A stretch of 64,000 bases of DNA from Pseudodesulfovibrio sp. (GTDB taxonomy: Bacteria > Desulfobacterota > Desulfovibrionia > Desulfovibrionales > Desulfovibrionaceae): NCBI GenBank assembly GCA_016744135.1, contig JADGEX010000001.1:1747029-1811028 (forward strand), read 5' to 3'. The notes under the pieces were generated by a model. That model worked only from the letters and a program-made list of their open reading frames with translations, did no database searches and was not told where the DNA came from. Positions 17,932 to 27,268 of this stretch are shown here, one piece after another (the stretch's first letter is position 1; the number at the start of each line of letters is the position of its first letter). Both the position numbers and the translations under genes were made by a program.

Positions 17932-19182
17932 ATGTCAAGTATACATATATATTGGGACGAGTCTCATTTTTGGGGATTATTAGTCACACGGGCGTTGTCC
18001 GCGTGGGGTATCCCGCATCGTCTTGTACGCGGCCATGAAATAGCTGATGGAGCGCTCTCTGGCAAGCTTGGTGACACGCCCAAGGTTCTTATCGTCCCCG
18101 GTGGACGCGCCAAAGGCAAGGCAGATCGCCTGACCGCTCGCGGTATGGATTCCATCCGTAATTTCGTCCACAACGGTGGAACCTATATCGGATTCTGCGG
18201 CGGCACAGGAATGGCTCTCAGCGAACCCTACGGGCTGGGACTATCGCCATGGACACGTAAAGGGTATAAAAACCGCTTACATCACTTCCTCTCCGGCCAT
18301 GTTAAAGCCACACTCGCCAGCGAACATTCACTGATTCCCGAAGGGATGGACACTGCTCTGCTCCCGGTTTGGTGGCCCGGAAGATTTGAACCAAGGAATG
18401 ATTCCGTGACAGTGTTGGCTCGATACGGCAAACCCGGCCCCGATTTCTGGGTGGCTGATATCAATCTTTCCACCCTGCCCAAAGGAACCATGACCGACTG
18501 GGAAAACCTGTACGGCATCCATTTACGCCCCAATTTCATGGAAGGGTTACCCTGCGTCACGGCCAACGATTTTGGCCGGGGCAAAGTCATATTGAGCTAC
18601 GCTCATCTGGAGACACCCGCTTCTCCACACGCCAACCGTTGGCTCCAGCATCTTCTGGGCGAAGCTCTGAACGAACAATTCGATAACGGCCCGGTTCCGG
18701 CATGGGACGTGGCCGCACGCCCGGAAAACTGGGACGATGACATCCTGCAAAATGCCAGAAAGGCTATGGAACAAATCATCACCACAGGCACCGAACACTT
18801 TCTGCTGTTCTGGCGCAACCCATGGCTGCTTGGCTGGCGGCGCGGCATCCCCGGCGCGGGCATTAACTCCCTGTATTCACTCATCTGCGAATCCCTAGCC
18901 ACCAAACCAGACGACAAGACGCTCATCTTCTGGGCCAAAAATCGTCCTCGCTTCAAAGAACTCATGGACTTGCTCATCAACGGCCTGACCGGTTACCTGC
19001 TGGCCGAACGGCTCTCCATGACCGTCTTCCACTCCGACCCGTTGGCAATTTCCAAGGAAAACCTTCGCGAACAACGGCGCGCCCTGTTTGGCATCCCCCC
19101 AGAGCCAGGTGGCATTCATGCCGACCTCGTGACACTCCTTGAAGAACTTTACTGGCACCTCTCCCTACAAGGCGAATCATAA
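17932..19182 (+). CDS. BPL_N-domain (class-I glutaminase-like) protein of unknown function
   Basis: 416 residues from ATG 17932 (GAGGGG about 7 bases upstream). The N-terminal ~215 residues resemble the biotin-protein-ligase N-terminal domain (BPL_N, a class-I glutamine amidotransferase-like fold): KVLIVPGGRAKGKADRL and YIGFCGGTGMALS with Cys at the nucleophile-elbow position. No biotin ligase catalytic domain follows. The remaining ~200 residues (from about EALNEQFDNG) are a Trp-rich helical region I do not recognise. It lies between divergent valS and the fapA-type gene. A role in peptide or amide hydrolysis is only an inference from the fold. Confidence 0.7.
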   Translation: MSSIHIYWDESHFWGLLVTRALSAWGIPHRLVRGHEIADGALSGKLGDTPKVLIVPGGRAKGKADRLTARGMDSIRNFVHNGGTYIGFCGGTGMALSEPYGLGLSPWTRKGYKNRLHHFLSGHVKATLASEHSLIPEGMDTALLPVWWPGRFEPRNDSVTVLARYGKPGPDFWVADINLSTLPKGTMTDWENLYGIHLRPNFMEGLPCVTANDFGRGKVILSYAHLETPASPHANRWLQHLLGEALNEQFDNGPVPAWDVAARPENWDDDILQNARKAMEQIITTGTEHFLLFWRNPWLLGWRRGIPGAGINSLYSLICESLATKPDDKTLIFWAKNRPRFKELMDLLINGLTGYLLAERLSMTVFHSDPLAISKENLREQRRALFGIPPEPGGIHADLVTLLEELYWHLSLQGES

Positions 19183-19328
19183 CTATTTTTGAAAACATCG
19201 GTTTTTTCAAATAATTGCCAGACTCAAGAGTCCTGTGATAGATAATCACCGATGTCTTGCACACAATTTCCCCGACCAGTGCGCAGACCTACATTCGTGC
19301 AACCTTTCTGTGATTCGCGGTGGAATTA

Positions 19329-21230
19329 ATGGCAGATGAAAAAGCACTCAAGAAAAACCCGGACGCTCGGTTTCGCTTTGCCCTGTCAGAAGACGGCATG
19401 AAACTCGGCGTGAACCGCTATTTCCCGCCAAACGGCGGGAAGAATCCTAGTGTAGAACTTCTTCGCAAGCAGGTAGCCGAAGCCGGGGTTCAACTTCCCA
19501 TCGATAACGACGCAGCCCAACGCATCATTGACGCCATTACACAAGGCAACGAGTTCAAAGGCATTGCCCTTGTCCGCGGCATTCCTGCAACAGAACCCAT
19601 GGATGCGACACTCATGGGCCTAGGAGATCTGGAATTCCCAGTTTTTCCGGGGGACAGATTTATTCGTTTCCGTCAGGCCCAGCAGTCAGGAAATGGACAA
19701 ACCATTGACGGGCGAGAGTTGACACCAAAGGGCAACTTCACGCCGGAAGATCTTTCTGTCGAAACAGGTGAGAACGTCGAGTGGGACCCTATTACCGAGT
19801 CCTACGTCGCTCAGATATGGGGCATGGCACGGGTCAAGGACAACGTTGTCTCTGTTGACCCCATCGCACATATTTCAGACGACGCCGTCGTTGTCACAGG
19901 GAATCTGCACCATCAAGATTTTAAGGGGACACCCATCACCCCGGCACGCATCGACAAGGAAATGCGTGATCTCGGAGTTGTCATTGATCTGGACATGGAC
20001 CTGCTTGATACAAAACTGGCTCAGGCCAAAGATCTCGGCATCCCCCTACAAGATCAAATTTTCGTCAAGGGCGGACATCCTGTTCCAGGACGCGACGGAT
20101 GGCTGGAATACCTTGTGACCACCCGCGAAACGGCAGGCACCGAAGACGAATCCGGCCGTTTGGATTTTCGCAACCGCGGAACCTATCCCATGGTCAACCC
20201 GGGACAAATTATAGGCAGACTGCATCCGCCCACCGCAGGAGAAGGTGGCATCGATATTTACGGCAAGACAATTCCCGCCCATGAAGGAAAAGCCCTGCAC
20301 GTCCACCTCGGTGAAAATGTCATCGTTCAAGACGACAAAGTGACATTCGAATCCAAGGCCAAGGGTGTCGTGGTCATGGAAAAAGGAACACTTTCCGTCA
20401 CTGAATGCCTGATTATCCCCGGCAACGTGGACCTCAACTCCGGCAATGTGAAAGTCGAACATGGCTCGGTCAAGATTCTCGGCTCAATTCAAGCTGGCTT
20501 CTCCGTCTCTGCTCCATTGCATGTCATTGTGGAAGACTCCATCGAAAGTGCCACAGTCTATGCAGGAGGTCAGGTGGAGGTAAAAGGCGGCATCCTCATG
20601 CCGGACGGCGGTCAGATTGTCTGTGATGGCGACGTCATTGCAGGCTATCTCGCCAATGCCAACATCAAGGCCGGGGGTGATGTTTATGTGGCCAATGAAA
20701 TCCTGAACTCCACAATTCAAGCTGAAGGCCGCCTTTTTGCCACTTCAGGCAAAGGCGTTATCAACGGCGGCACGATCCTGACCCGCAAGGGGCATGAGAT
20801 AAACGAGGTCGGTTCAGAGCTTGGAGTTACGACAGTCATCGGCGTATACATGGAATATCAAGAAGATGAAGAACTGCTCCTGGAACGCAAAAAGATCGTC
20901 CAAGCCATCAAGAAAATCGACGAGGCCCTCGGCTCGGAACCTCCAAAAGCTATTCTCTCCCGAACACCCAAGGAAAAACGTCAGGCCGTGGCCGAAGTTC
21001 TCAAGCATCGAGCCACTCTTGTCCAACGACGCAAGACCATCAACGAACGGATCACAGAATTGGCACTGGCTCACCAGCAGGAAATGGACGGTATCGATAT
21101 CAAGATCAAACGGCTGGCCTACCCCGGCACGACCATCCAATTCGGGAAAAAAGCCAAACAGATCGCCAAGCGCATGGAAGCCTCAACGTTCTATTTCAGT
21201 TTGAAAGACCGTGACATCGCCATTAAATAA
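19329..21230 (+). CDS. FapA family protein (DUF342)
   Basis: 633 residues from ATG 19329; a GTG at 19320 is the alternative, and GGTGGA upstream is a weak site for the ATG. The C-terminal two thirds carry the right-handed beta-helix repeats of the DUF342/FapA family (GRLHPPTAGEGGIDIYGK, ...GNVDLNSGNVKVEHGSVKILGSI..., GVINGGTILTRKGHEINEVGS) followed by a helical coiled coil (LLLERKKIVQAIKKIDEAL). In Vibrio, FapA affects flagellar assembly by controlling glucose-PTS-linked flagellin export; in others the role is unknown. Its stop abuts the convergent truA stop. Confidence 0.88.
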   Translation: MADEKALKKNPDARFRFALSEDGMKLGVNRYFPPNGGKNPSVELLRKQVAEAGVQLPIDNDAAQRIIDAITQGNEFKGIALVRGIPATEPMDATLMGLGDLEFPVFPGDRFIRFRQAQQSGNGQTIDGRELTPKGNFTPEDLSVETGENVEWDPITESYVAQIWGMARVKDNVVSVDPIAHISDDAVVVTGNLHHQDFKGTPITPARIDKEMRDLGVVIDLDMDLLDTKLAQAKDLGIPLQDQIFVKGGHPVPGRDGWLEYLVTTRETAGTEDESGRLDFRNRGTYPMVNPGQIIGRLHPPTAGEGGIDIYGKTIPAHEGKALHVHLGENVIVQDDKVTFESKAKGVVVMEKGTLSVTECLIIPGNVDLNSGNVKVEHGSVKILGSIQAGFSVSAPLHVIVEDSIESATVYAGGQVEVKGGILMPDGGQIVCDGDVIAGYLANANIKAGGDVYVANEILNSTIQAEGRLFATSGKGVINGGTILTRKGHEINEVGSELGVTTVIGVYMEYQEDEELLLERKKIVQAIKKIDEALGSEPPKAILSRTPKEKRQAVAEVLKHRATLVQRRKTINERITELALAHQQEMDGIDIKIKRLAYPGTTIQFGKKAKQIAKRMEASTFYFSLKDRDIAIK

Positions 21231-21977
21231 TCAGTAGGGATATTCCACCCGCACAAGGGTCAACCCTTGCGGCGGCACCGTGGCGGGAGCCAATGTACGA
21301 TCACCGGACTCAAGAATAGCCGCAACGTCTTCCGGCGTCAGCTTCCCGCGTCCACAGGCCACGAGACAGCCGATCATATTACGCACCATCTGCTTCAAAA
21401 AGCCTTTGGCCGTAAAGCGCCAAACCGATTCATACTCCGTGATGCCGGGATGCCGGGAAATATCGTTCACGAGCCGGATGGTTGTTCCAACCACGGTTCC
21501 TTTATTCTGGAAAGCAGCAAAGTCGTATTCACCCACAAGAACTTGCGCAGCCACTTCCATGGCCTCAAGGTCAACCTTTCCACAATTCCACACGAACCGA
21601 CTACGCTGAGGCAGACAAAAATCTCGCTCGTGCCACAGTGTATATTCATATGTCTTTGAGCCAGCGGAATACCGGGCATGAAAATCTGACGGAACGACTT
21701 CCTGAGAAACCACGCGAACATCCTTGGGCAACAAACCGTTAAGGCTCCGCCTCCACGGGTGCGCCGCGCATTTCTCCTCGCAATCAAAATGCACCACCTG
21801 CCCCAGAGCATGGACACCGGAGTCAGTCCGTCCTGAACCATGAACACGAACCGGACCACCCATAATGACCGCAAGGGCTTTTTCAAGCTCTCCCTGCACG
21901 GTCCTATCATTGGGTTGTAACTGCCAGCCACAGTAATCAGTGCCGTCATAGGCGATAGTAAGTCGAATGCGAATCAT
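21231..21977 (-). CDS. truA: tRNA pseudouridine(38-40) synthase
   Basis: 248 residues, full length for TruA. The catalytic Asp52 is in GSGRTDSGVHALGQ; other family blocks are YDGTDYCGWQLQ at the start, SKTYEYTLW and RFTAKGFLKQMVRNMIG. It isomerises uridines 38-40 in the anticodon arm of several tRNAs. The next upstream gene on this strand encodes a TrmJ-like tRNA/rRNA methylase about 100 bases away, so the pair may form an RNA-modification operon. Confidence 0.96.
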   Translation of the reverse strand: MIRIRLTIAYDGTDYCGWQLQPNDRTVQGELEKALAVIMGGPVRVHGSGRTDSGVHALGQVVHFDCEEKCAAHPWRRSLNGLLPKDVRVVSQEVVPSDFHARYSAGSKTYEYTLWHERDFCLPQRSRFVWNCGKVDLEAMEVAAQVLVGEYDFAAFQNKGTVVGTTIRLVNDISRHPGITEYESVWRFTAKGFLKQMVRNMIGCLVACGRGKLTPEDVAAILESGDRTLAPATVPPQGLTLVRVEYPY

Positions 21978-22075
21978 GGGGGTGGGTATACGCTATACAA
22001 GGGACATTTGAAAAGTCGCTTTATGGAGCGAATCCGAAAGGACCGAGGAGCTCTTTTCTGACGTAAAAAGTGGCA

Positions 22076-22825
22076 TTACTTTTTCACGCCGGGACCATAT
22101 GTTTTGACAAACCACTGTACCTGTCGAGAAATGCCCATAAGCAAATTGAACTCGTTGCGCCTCAAATTTATTTTGGAAAAGAACCGCCGCACTGGCAACA
22201 TCCAGTAATCCGGATTGTCATCCTTGAGAAAATTAATGGCGAGCAATGTTTCCTGAAAATTATGGAACATGGTTTCCTGCTCCTGAACGGTCGCGGGCCT
22301 TTCTTCAGGCGGACCACCCGGGACAAAGGGTGTATCCAATGACCGCTTGAAACATTCATACAAAACAACAACCACGGCCTGCGCAAGATTCAGCGAAGTG
22401 CCTTCCTGACTTGTAGGAATGGTCATCAAACCGGAGCAAAGAGCCGTCTCTTCATTGGTCAACCCCTTATCCTCCGGGCCAAAAACCAAAGCGACCCGGC
22501 CTCCTCCGCGTAAACGTTCGTCAACAACCCCGGCCAAAGAATCAGGGGTCAGGATGCCCTTACGCCAGCCGCCGGTCCGTGCTGTCGTGCCAAAAACGGC
22601 AGTACACCCATCCACAGCTTGCGCCAACGTTTCGACAATGGTCGCGGATTCAAGCACATGGCGAGCATGGACTGTAGCAAGCGGCAAAGCCTTTTCCATA
22701 TTGAAACCACATGGGGCCACCACCACAAGGTTGGACACCCCCATATTCAAACAGGCGCGGGCCACCGAACCAATGTTTTCAGGGTATTTTGGTCTGAAAA
22801 GAACAACTCTTAATTCTTCAAGCAT
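22076..22825 (-). CDS. TrmJ-type RNA 2'-O-methyltransferase (SPOUT, TrmH family)
   Basis: 249 residues from ATG 22825, chosen for GAGGAGG 6 bases upstream; the longer ORF from 22876 lacks this. SPOUT knot motifs: VVLFRPKYPENIGSVARACLNMG near the N-terminus, VALVFGPEDKGLTNEE and TIPTSQEGTSLNLAQAV. The N-terminal substrate-discriminating segment and a ~70-residue C-terminal extension match the TrmJ/LasT group that methylates ribose 32 in tRNA. TrmJ is the best guess; an rRNA target is not excluded. Confidence 0.85.
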   Translation of the reverse strand: MLEELRVVLFRPKYPENIGSVARACLNMGVSNLVVVAPCGFNMEKALPLATVHARHVLESATIVETLAQAVDGCTAVFGTTARTGGWRKGILTPDSLAGVVDERLRGGGRVALVFGPEDKGLTNEETALCSGLMTIPTSQEGTSLNLAQAVVVVLYECFKRSLDTPFVPGGPPEERPATVQEQETMFHNFQETLLAINFLKDDNPDYWMLPVRRFFSKINLRRNEFNLLMGISRQVQWFVKTYGPGVKK

Positions 22826-23137
22826 GTGTACCTCCTCAATCAAACAGCGTGAAGGCATGTAGCACACGCCATACAAATAGCAAAAGTGAAGAATTCAACC
22901 GCGGTGGAGGTCTCGACTTTGACCGTTCAGTCAAAAAACCCAATGATATTAAATCCCTAATAAAATCAGTACGTGACAGACCTTAAACAAGAGAAATCCG
23001 TTGAAATATTTGGCGTACTGTGCCACAACGTTCTATCGATCGAAGAATTTCGTTCGAGGTGTTTTTTACCACGTTATAGATCGATGGTAAAAATAGTTGC
23101 GGTCCTTACTAACTTCTGTGGTCCTTTAGGAGGAAAC
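22826..23137 (+). promoter_or_regulatory. Leader region of the TAXI-TRAP operon with inverted repeats
   Basis: A gene-free 312-bp gap. It contains TTTGAC-N6-GTCAAA at 22918-22935; a possible promoter TTGACC (22919-22924), 17-bp spacer, AATGAT (22942-22947); an inverted repeat TTTTTACCA-N13-TGGTAAAAA at 23063-23093 (9-bp perfect arms); two related words starting ACGTT and containing ATCGAT at 23028 and 23071; and the ribosome-binding site AGGAGG at 23129-23134. The open frame from 22973 into the binding protein lacks a start site and is read as leader. The arms could be an operator or an mRNA hairpin. Confidence 0.4.
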
Positions 23138-24106
23138 ATGAAACGGATTATCATCCTGGCCCTTGCGCTTGCCGTTGTCCTCGGCATGTCTTTTTCTGCG
23201 CATGCGAAAAAACGCTATGTCTTCGGCGGCGGGCCTGCTGGTGGAACCTTCCAGGTTGTCGCCAACGGTATCCAGGTATTTGAACCTGTCAAAAACAGTG
23301 AGAACTTCTCTATCAAGGCGCAGTCTTCCGGCGGCTCCGTCGAAAACCTTCGCACCACCAACGCCGGTCGTGTTGCATTCTCCACCGTTTATGCCGGTCA
23401 TGTCTTTCTTGGTCGTAACGGCCAGATGAAAAATGATCCCCGCAAATACGAAAAAGTCATGGCCGTAGGCTACCTCTATGGTGCTCCTGCCCAGCTTGTC
23501 GTACGCAAGGGTTCCGGCATCAAGTCCACAAAGGACCTGGAAGGCAAGAAAGTCGGTGTCGGCAATGCCGGTTCTGGGGCATTTGCTAACTGTGAACTTT
23601 TCTTCACCCACATGGGCGTTTGGGACAAGATCCAACGAAACGCCATGGGTTACAATGACGCTGCTCAGGCTTTCGGTAACGAACAGCTCGACGCATTCTG
23701 GCTGTTTACCGCTTTTCCGTCCGGCGCTGTCATCATGGCTGCTCAGACCAATGACATCGAACTCATTGATCTGGCCGCAGACGCCAATGCCACCGGTTAC
23801 TTCGAGAAGTACCCCTACTTCGGTAAATTGTCCGTTCCCGCCGGTACATACCGTGGCGTGGATCAGGACGTTCCCTCCTTCTTTGACTCCGCCCTGCTCG
23901 TCGCCAATGCCGATGTGCCTGAAGAAGTCGTATACGAGATGATGTCCGCTGTCTGGTCAGACGCTGGCCTCAAGCACATGCTCGAACAAAAGAAGACCTT
24001 CAAGGACATGTCTGTTGCCAACGGCATCAAGGGTATCGACCCCAACGTTATCCCTCTGCATCCCGGCGCAATCAAGTTCTGGAAAGAAAAGGGCGTCCTC
24101 AAATAG
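23138..24106 (+). CDS. TAXI-family TRAP transporter solute-binding protein
   Basis: 322 residues from ATG 23138, with AGGAGGAAAC just upstream. Residues 1-24 are a classical signal peptide (cleavage after SAHA). VFGGGPAGGTFQVVANGI, KAQSSGGSVENLRTTNAGRVAFST and GVGNAGSGAFANCELFF are the TAXI (TRAP-associated extracytoplasmic immunogenic) family blocks. It captures a small anion (glutamate or a dicarboxylate type; the ligand is not predictable) and delivers it to the fused permease encoded 190 bases downstream. A 10-bp hairpin lies between them. Confidence 0.92.
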   Translation: MKRIIILALALAVVLGMSFSAHAKKRYVFGGGPAGGTFQVVANGIQVFEPVKNSENFSIKAQSSGGSVENLRTTNAGRVAFSTVYAGHVFLGRNGQMKNDPRKYEKVMAVGYLYGAPAQLVVRKGSGIKSTKDLEGKKVGVGNAGSGAFANCELFFTHMGVWDKIQRNAMGYNDAAQAFGNEQLDAFWLFTAFPSGAVIMAAQTNDIELIDLAADANATGYFEKYPYFGKLSVPAGTYRGVDQDVPSFFDSALLVANADVPEEVVYEMMSAVWSDAGLKHMLEQKKTFKDMSVANGIKGIDPNVIPLHPGAIKFWKEKGVLK

Positions 24107-24144
24107 GCGACCAATCGGTCTGAAAGACCCTACAGAAACTCGTA

Positions 24145-24168
24145 CGGACGGGCCGCAAGGCCCGTCCG
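24145..24168 (+). promoter_or_regulatory. Intercistronic hairpin between TRAP binding protein and permease
   Basis: Perfect 10-bp stem CGGACGGGCC/GGCCCGTCCG closed by a GCAA tetraloop. It is not followed by a T-run, so it is more likely an mRNA-stabilising or partial-attenuation element keeping the binding protein in excess of the permease than a full terminator. Confidence 0.6.
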
Positions 24169-24295
24169 CTTTCAAGGGCGGGCGGCTATGTCCGATCCCG
24201 TGCCCTGTCATATATCATCACTCCCCCCAGGCCTGTGGCTTCTGGTGGTGTGACGTTCCAACCGCGACCCATCGCGCGGTCGCCACGAGTGTACA

Positions 24296-26224
24296 ATGTA
24301 CGACAAGTTGACAAAAATTGAGCAATTCTTTTTTGATTTTCTGTCCGTGGGCCTGGTCCTGTTCTACTCATGGTCCGCCATTTTCGAGCCTGCGGCCACC
24401 CAATACCATCGGGGTATTTATGTTATCGTGACCTATATCCTGGTCTTCCTGATCTACAAATCCAGAAACCTTTTTTTCCGTATAATTGATTACCTGCTCA
24501 TGGCGGCATCGGCTGTCACCATAGGGTATTGGATCGTCAACTTCGAAGCCATCAACTACCGTACAGGTATTGAGACAAATCTGGACCAATGGATGGCCAT
24601 GGTCGGCGTATTAATCGGCGTTGAACTGGCACGGCGCGTTGTGGGCAATGTCTTCGTCGTTATCGGCGTAGGCATGTTGATGTTTGGCATGTACGGCGAA
24701 CATATGCCGGAACTCATTGCCCATGCGGGTGCGTCTTTCCCTGAATTATGCACCTCGATCTTCTATCGTTCAGACGGCGTATTCGGCATCATGGCGAATG
24801 TTCTGGCAACGTATATCATCCTGTTCGTGCTCTTTGGCGCGTTTCTGGAAAAATGCGGTGCGCAAAAATTCTTCATCGATTTCCCGCTGGCAGCAGTTGG
24901 ACACAAGATAGGTGGTCCGGCCAAAGTATCGGTCATCGCTTCCGGCCTGTTCGGGTCCATATCCGGTTCGGCAATCGCTAACACAGTGTCCACAGGCGCA
25001 TTCACCATTCCCATGATGAAAAAAGCGGGCTTCAAGCCGCATGTCGCAGGCGGTATCGAACCAGCGGCATCCATTGGCGGCATGTTCATGCCACCAATTA
25101 TGGGCGCGGGTGGATTCATCATGGCGGAAATGACAGGGTTGCCCTATTCACACATCATGCTGGTCGCGCTTTTTCCGGCGGTCATGTACTTCTTCTCGGT
25201 TTTCGTCATGGTGCATTACGAAGCCAAGAAAAGCGGTGTCGTGGGTGAAAGGTACAAATACTCCGCCATGCAGATATTCAAGAAGGAGTGGCTCTACACA
25301 CTGCCACTCATCTTCATCACCATCTTCATGCTTGCGGGTTATTCCCCCGGCTATTCCGCTATTGTGGGGCTGGCGACATGTATCGGCCTGTCCTTCAAGG
25401 ATGAAGGCCAACGCATCGACCCGACTCTGCTCTGCATCATGGGGTTGATGGTTGTATCCCCATGGCTGGTCAAACTCGTGGGCGCCGCCGGTGGTCCCGA
25501 GGCCATGAAGGCCGTCAAACCATTCCTGTCTGGTCGTATCCTGTTGCTTTACGGACTAATCATGGCCGCAGGTGTGTATGCCTATCGCAGACAGACCGTA
25601 TCCGGCATGAAGAACGAACTTGGCGGATTCGTGATGGCTGCCCGTATGGGAACCATCAACTCGCTCAAAATCGGTGCGACTGTCGGCGTTATCGGTATCA
25701 TCATCGGCGTGCTGACGTACTCAGGTCTGGTGTTGACCTTTGCCGACATCGTCATTGAACTGGCAAACGGCAATCTGGTGGCGACTATCCTGCTCATCGC
25801 GCTGGCATCGCTCATTCTCGGCATGGGGGTCCCCGTCACTGCTGCTTATCTGATCACCGCTGTCGTGGCCGTGCCTGCGTTGACCCATTTGGGCGTCAAC
25901 GAGGTGGCTGCACACATGATCGTGTACTGGCTGTCGCAGGATTCCAACATCACGCCCCCGGTCTGCATCGCAGCATTTGCGGGAGCGACCATTGCCAAAG
26001 CTAATATGTGGAAGACGGCGTTCACATCATTCAAGTTCGCCAAATTCCTGTACCTGGCACCCTTCATGTTCGCGTACATCCCGGCCTTCTCTCTGAATGC
26101 ACCACCACTGCAAATCGTTATGTGGTTCTCCATCATAACAGTGTGTGTATTTGCATATTCCTGGTTCATGAGTGGCATCTGGTTCAGCCCGCTGAAAAAA
26201 ATGTTCGGTGGCGCGTCTACTTAA
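24296..26224 (+). CDS. TRAP transporter fused permease (4TM/12TM, DctQM type)
   Basis: 642 residues, mostly hydrophobic. The N-terminal ~150 residues hold four helices of the small DctQ-like subunit, and the rest is the large DctM-like subunit (GSISGSAIANTVSTGAFTIP, GGIEPAASIGGMFMPPIMGAG, ASLILGMGVPVTAAYL, DSNITPPVCIAAFAGA). TAXI systems typically have this fusion. It drives uptake with a Na+ or H+ gradient together with the TAXI binding protein upstream. The ribosome-binding site before ATG 24296 is weak. A terminator follows 20 bases after the stop. Confidence 0.94.
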   Translation: MYDKLTKIEQFFFDFLSVGLVLFYSWSAIFEPAATQYHRGIYVIVTYILVFLIYKSRNLFFRIIDYLLMAASAVTIGYWIVNFEAINYRTGIETNLDQWMAMVGVLIGVELARRVVGNVFVVIGVGMLMFGMYGEHMPELIAHAGASFPELCTSIFYRSDGVFGIMANVLATYIILFVLFGAFLEKCGAQKFFIDFPLAAVGHKIGGPAKVSVIASGLFGSISGSAIANTVSTGAFTIPMMKKAGFKPHVAGGIEPAASIGGMFMPPIMGAGGFIMAEMTGLPYSHIMLVALFPAVMYFFSVFVMVHYEAKKSGVVGERYKYSAMQIFKKEWLYTLPLIFITIFMLAGYSPGYSAIVGLATCIGLSFKDEGQRIDPTLLCIMGLMVVSPWLVKLVGAAGGPEAMKAVKPFLSGRILLLYGLIMAAGVYAYRRQTVSGMKNELGGFVMAARMGTINSLKIGATVGVIGIIIGVLTYSGLVLTFADIVIELANGNLVATILLIALASLILGMGVPVTAAYLITAVVAVPALTHLGVNEVAAHMIVYWLSQDSNITPPVCIAAFAGATIAKANMWKTAFTSFKFAKFLYLAPFMFAYIPAFSLNAPPLQIVMWFSIITVCVFAYSWFMSGIWFSPLKKMFGGAST

Positions 26225-26245
26225 GATTAATCAAACAAATATAAA

Positions 26246-26278
26246 GGGGGATCAGGGCAACCCGATCCCCCTTTTTTA
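26246..26278 (+). terminator. Intrinsic terminator of the TRAP operon
   Basis: Stem GGGGGATC...GATCCCCC with inner GGG-CAA-CCC and one bulged A, followed by a T-run. Confidence 0.88.
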
Positions 26279-26291
26279 TGAAAAGAGCAAT

Positions 26292-26322
26292 AAAAAAGGC
26301 ACCCTGAAATTGGAGTGCCTTT
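26292..26322 (-). terminator. Intrinsic terminator of the PAS-GGDEF gene
   Basis: On the minus strand an 8-bp stem AAAGGCAC/GTGCCTTT is followed by TTTTA. It lies 30 bases after the cyclase stop. Confidence 0.75.
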
Positions 26323-26350
26323 GTGCTTTAAATGGTCAGTATAGTTATAA

Positions 26351-27268
26351 TCACTTTGCTTCGTATTTCACGTCATTGATATGCGTACAATTACGACCGG
26401 ATTCCTTGCTCAAGTAAAGTTGATTATCGGCTTTCTCCACTACGCTTTCAGCTCGTTCGCCGTTTGCGGAAAGGGCCCCACCGATAGACGCCGTGACCTT
26501 GATGCGATCATCTTCCTGTTCCACCCAGGAGTGTTCGATGAGCATGCGCAGACGCTCTGCGATAACAGCCATTTTCTCGATCGTTGTGTTGGCAATAAAA
26601 ATAACAAATTCTTCGCCGCCCCAGCGACATGCAACATCCAAAGGCCTGAGTACAGACCGCAGTGTTTGCGCAACCATAGCGAGGACCATATCGCCGACAT
26701 GGTGTCCCCACGTATCGTTGACATTTTTAAAATGGTCTATGTCCACAAACAAAACACCGAATGGGACACTATTTTCCTGCATGGTCTGATCGAGTCGTTC
26801 CATGGAAATATCTGCATAACGTCGATTGCCAATTCCAGTGAGTTGGTCAGTGAGTATCTCTTTACGAAGCTCTTCTATTTCTTTGAGTATATCAAGATTT
26901 TCACCATTGTCGGAAAAGATTTCAACAGCACCGACGATTTTACCTGTGGAGTCCCGCATGGGAGAAGCTCGGACAAGCACTGGAACGCGGTGTCCAAATT
27001 TGTGGTGCATAAAAACACTGGCCTCTTGCTCTTTCCCTTCTTGCATGGTTGCCAACATGGGACACCCATTCAGACAAAGTTCTGTACCATTACAGTCTAC
27101 ATGGCGCAGGACATGATCAGAACAACTTTTCCCAATCATTTCCTTGGCCGAATACCCACTCAATCGCTCAGCGGCTTTATTCCAATATGTAACATTGCGA
27201 TCCAAATCCAAAAAATAGACACCTTCTGAAAGGGAATCGAGCAAACCTTTATAAAATCCATCCTCCAT
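26351..27268 (-). CDS. PAS-GGDEF diguanylate cyclase (soluble)
   Basis: 305 residues without membrane segments. Residues ~1-130 are a PAS domain (GVYFLDLDRNVTYWNKAAERLSGYSAKEMIG) containing a Cys pair region (HVDCNGTELCLNGCPM) that might bind a cofactor or sense redox; that is inference. GGDEF follows, with active site GGEEF at residues 217-221 and the I-site RPLD exactly five residues before, so active and product-inhibited synthesis of c-di-GMP is expected. AGAGAGG precedes ATG 27268. It is monocistronic, convergent with the TRAP operon and divergent from the malic enzyme gene. Confidence 0.92.
   Translation of the reverse strand: MEDGFYKGLLDSLSEGVYFLDLDRNVTYWNKAAERLSGYSAKEMIGKSCSDHVLRHVDCNGTELCLNGCPMLATMQEGKEQEASVFMHHKFGHRVPVLVRASPMRDSTGKIVGAVEIFSDNGENLDILKEIEELRKEILTDQLTGIGNRRYADISMERLDQTMQENSVPFGVLFVDIDHFKNVNDTWGHHVGDMVLAMVAQTLRSVLRPLDVACRWGGEEFVIFIANTTIEKMAVIAERLRMLIEHSWVEQEDDRIKVTASIGGALSANGERAESVVEKADNQLYLSKESGRNCTHINDVKYEAK

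Noticed and set aside
23011-23025. Sigma54-like TGGC...TGCC element before the TAXI gene
   Set aside because: The GG-to-GC distance is 10 rather than 12 bases, so it does not fit the -24/-12 rule.
22973-23137. N-terminal 55-codon extension of the TAXI protein
   Set aside because: No signal peptide would then be exposed; a strong AGGAGG sits right before the internal ATG.
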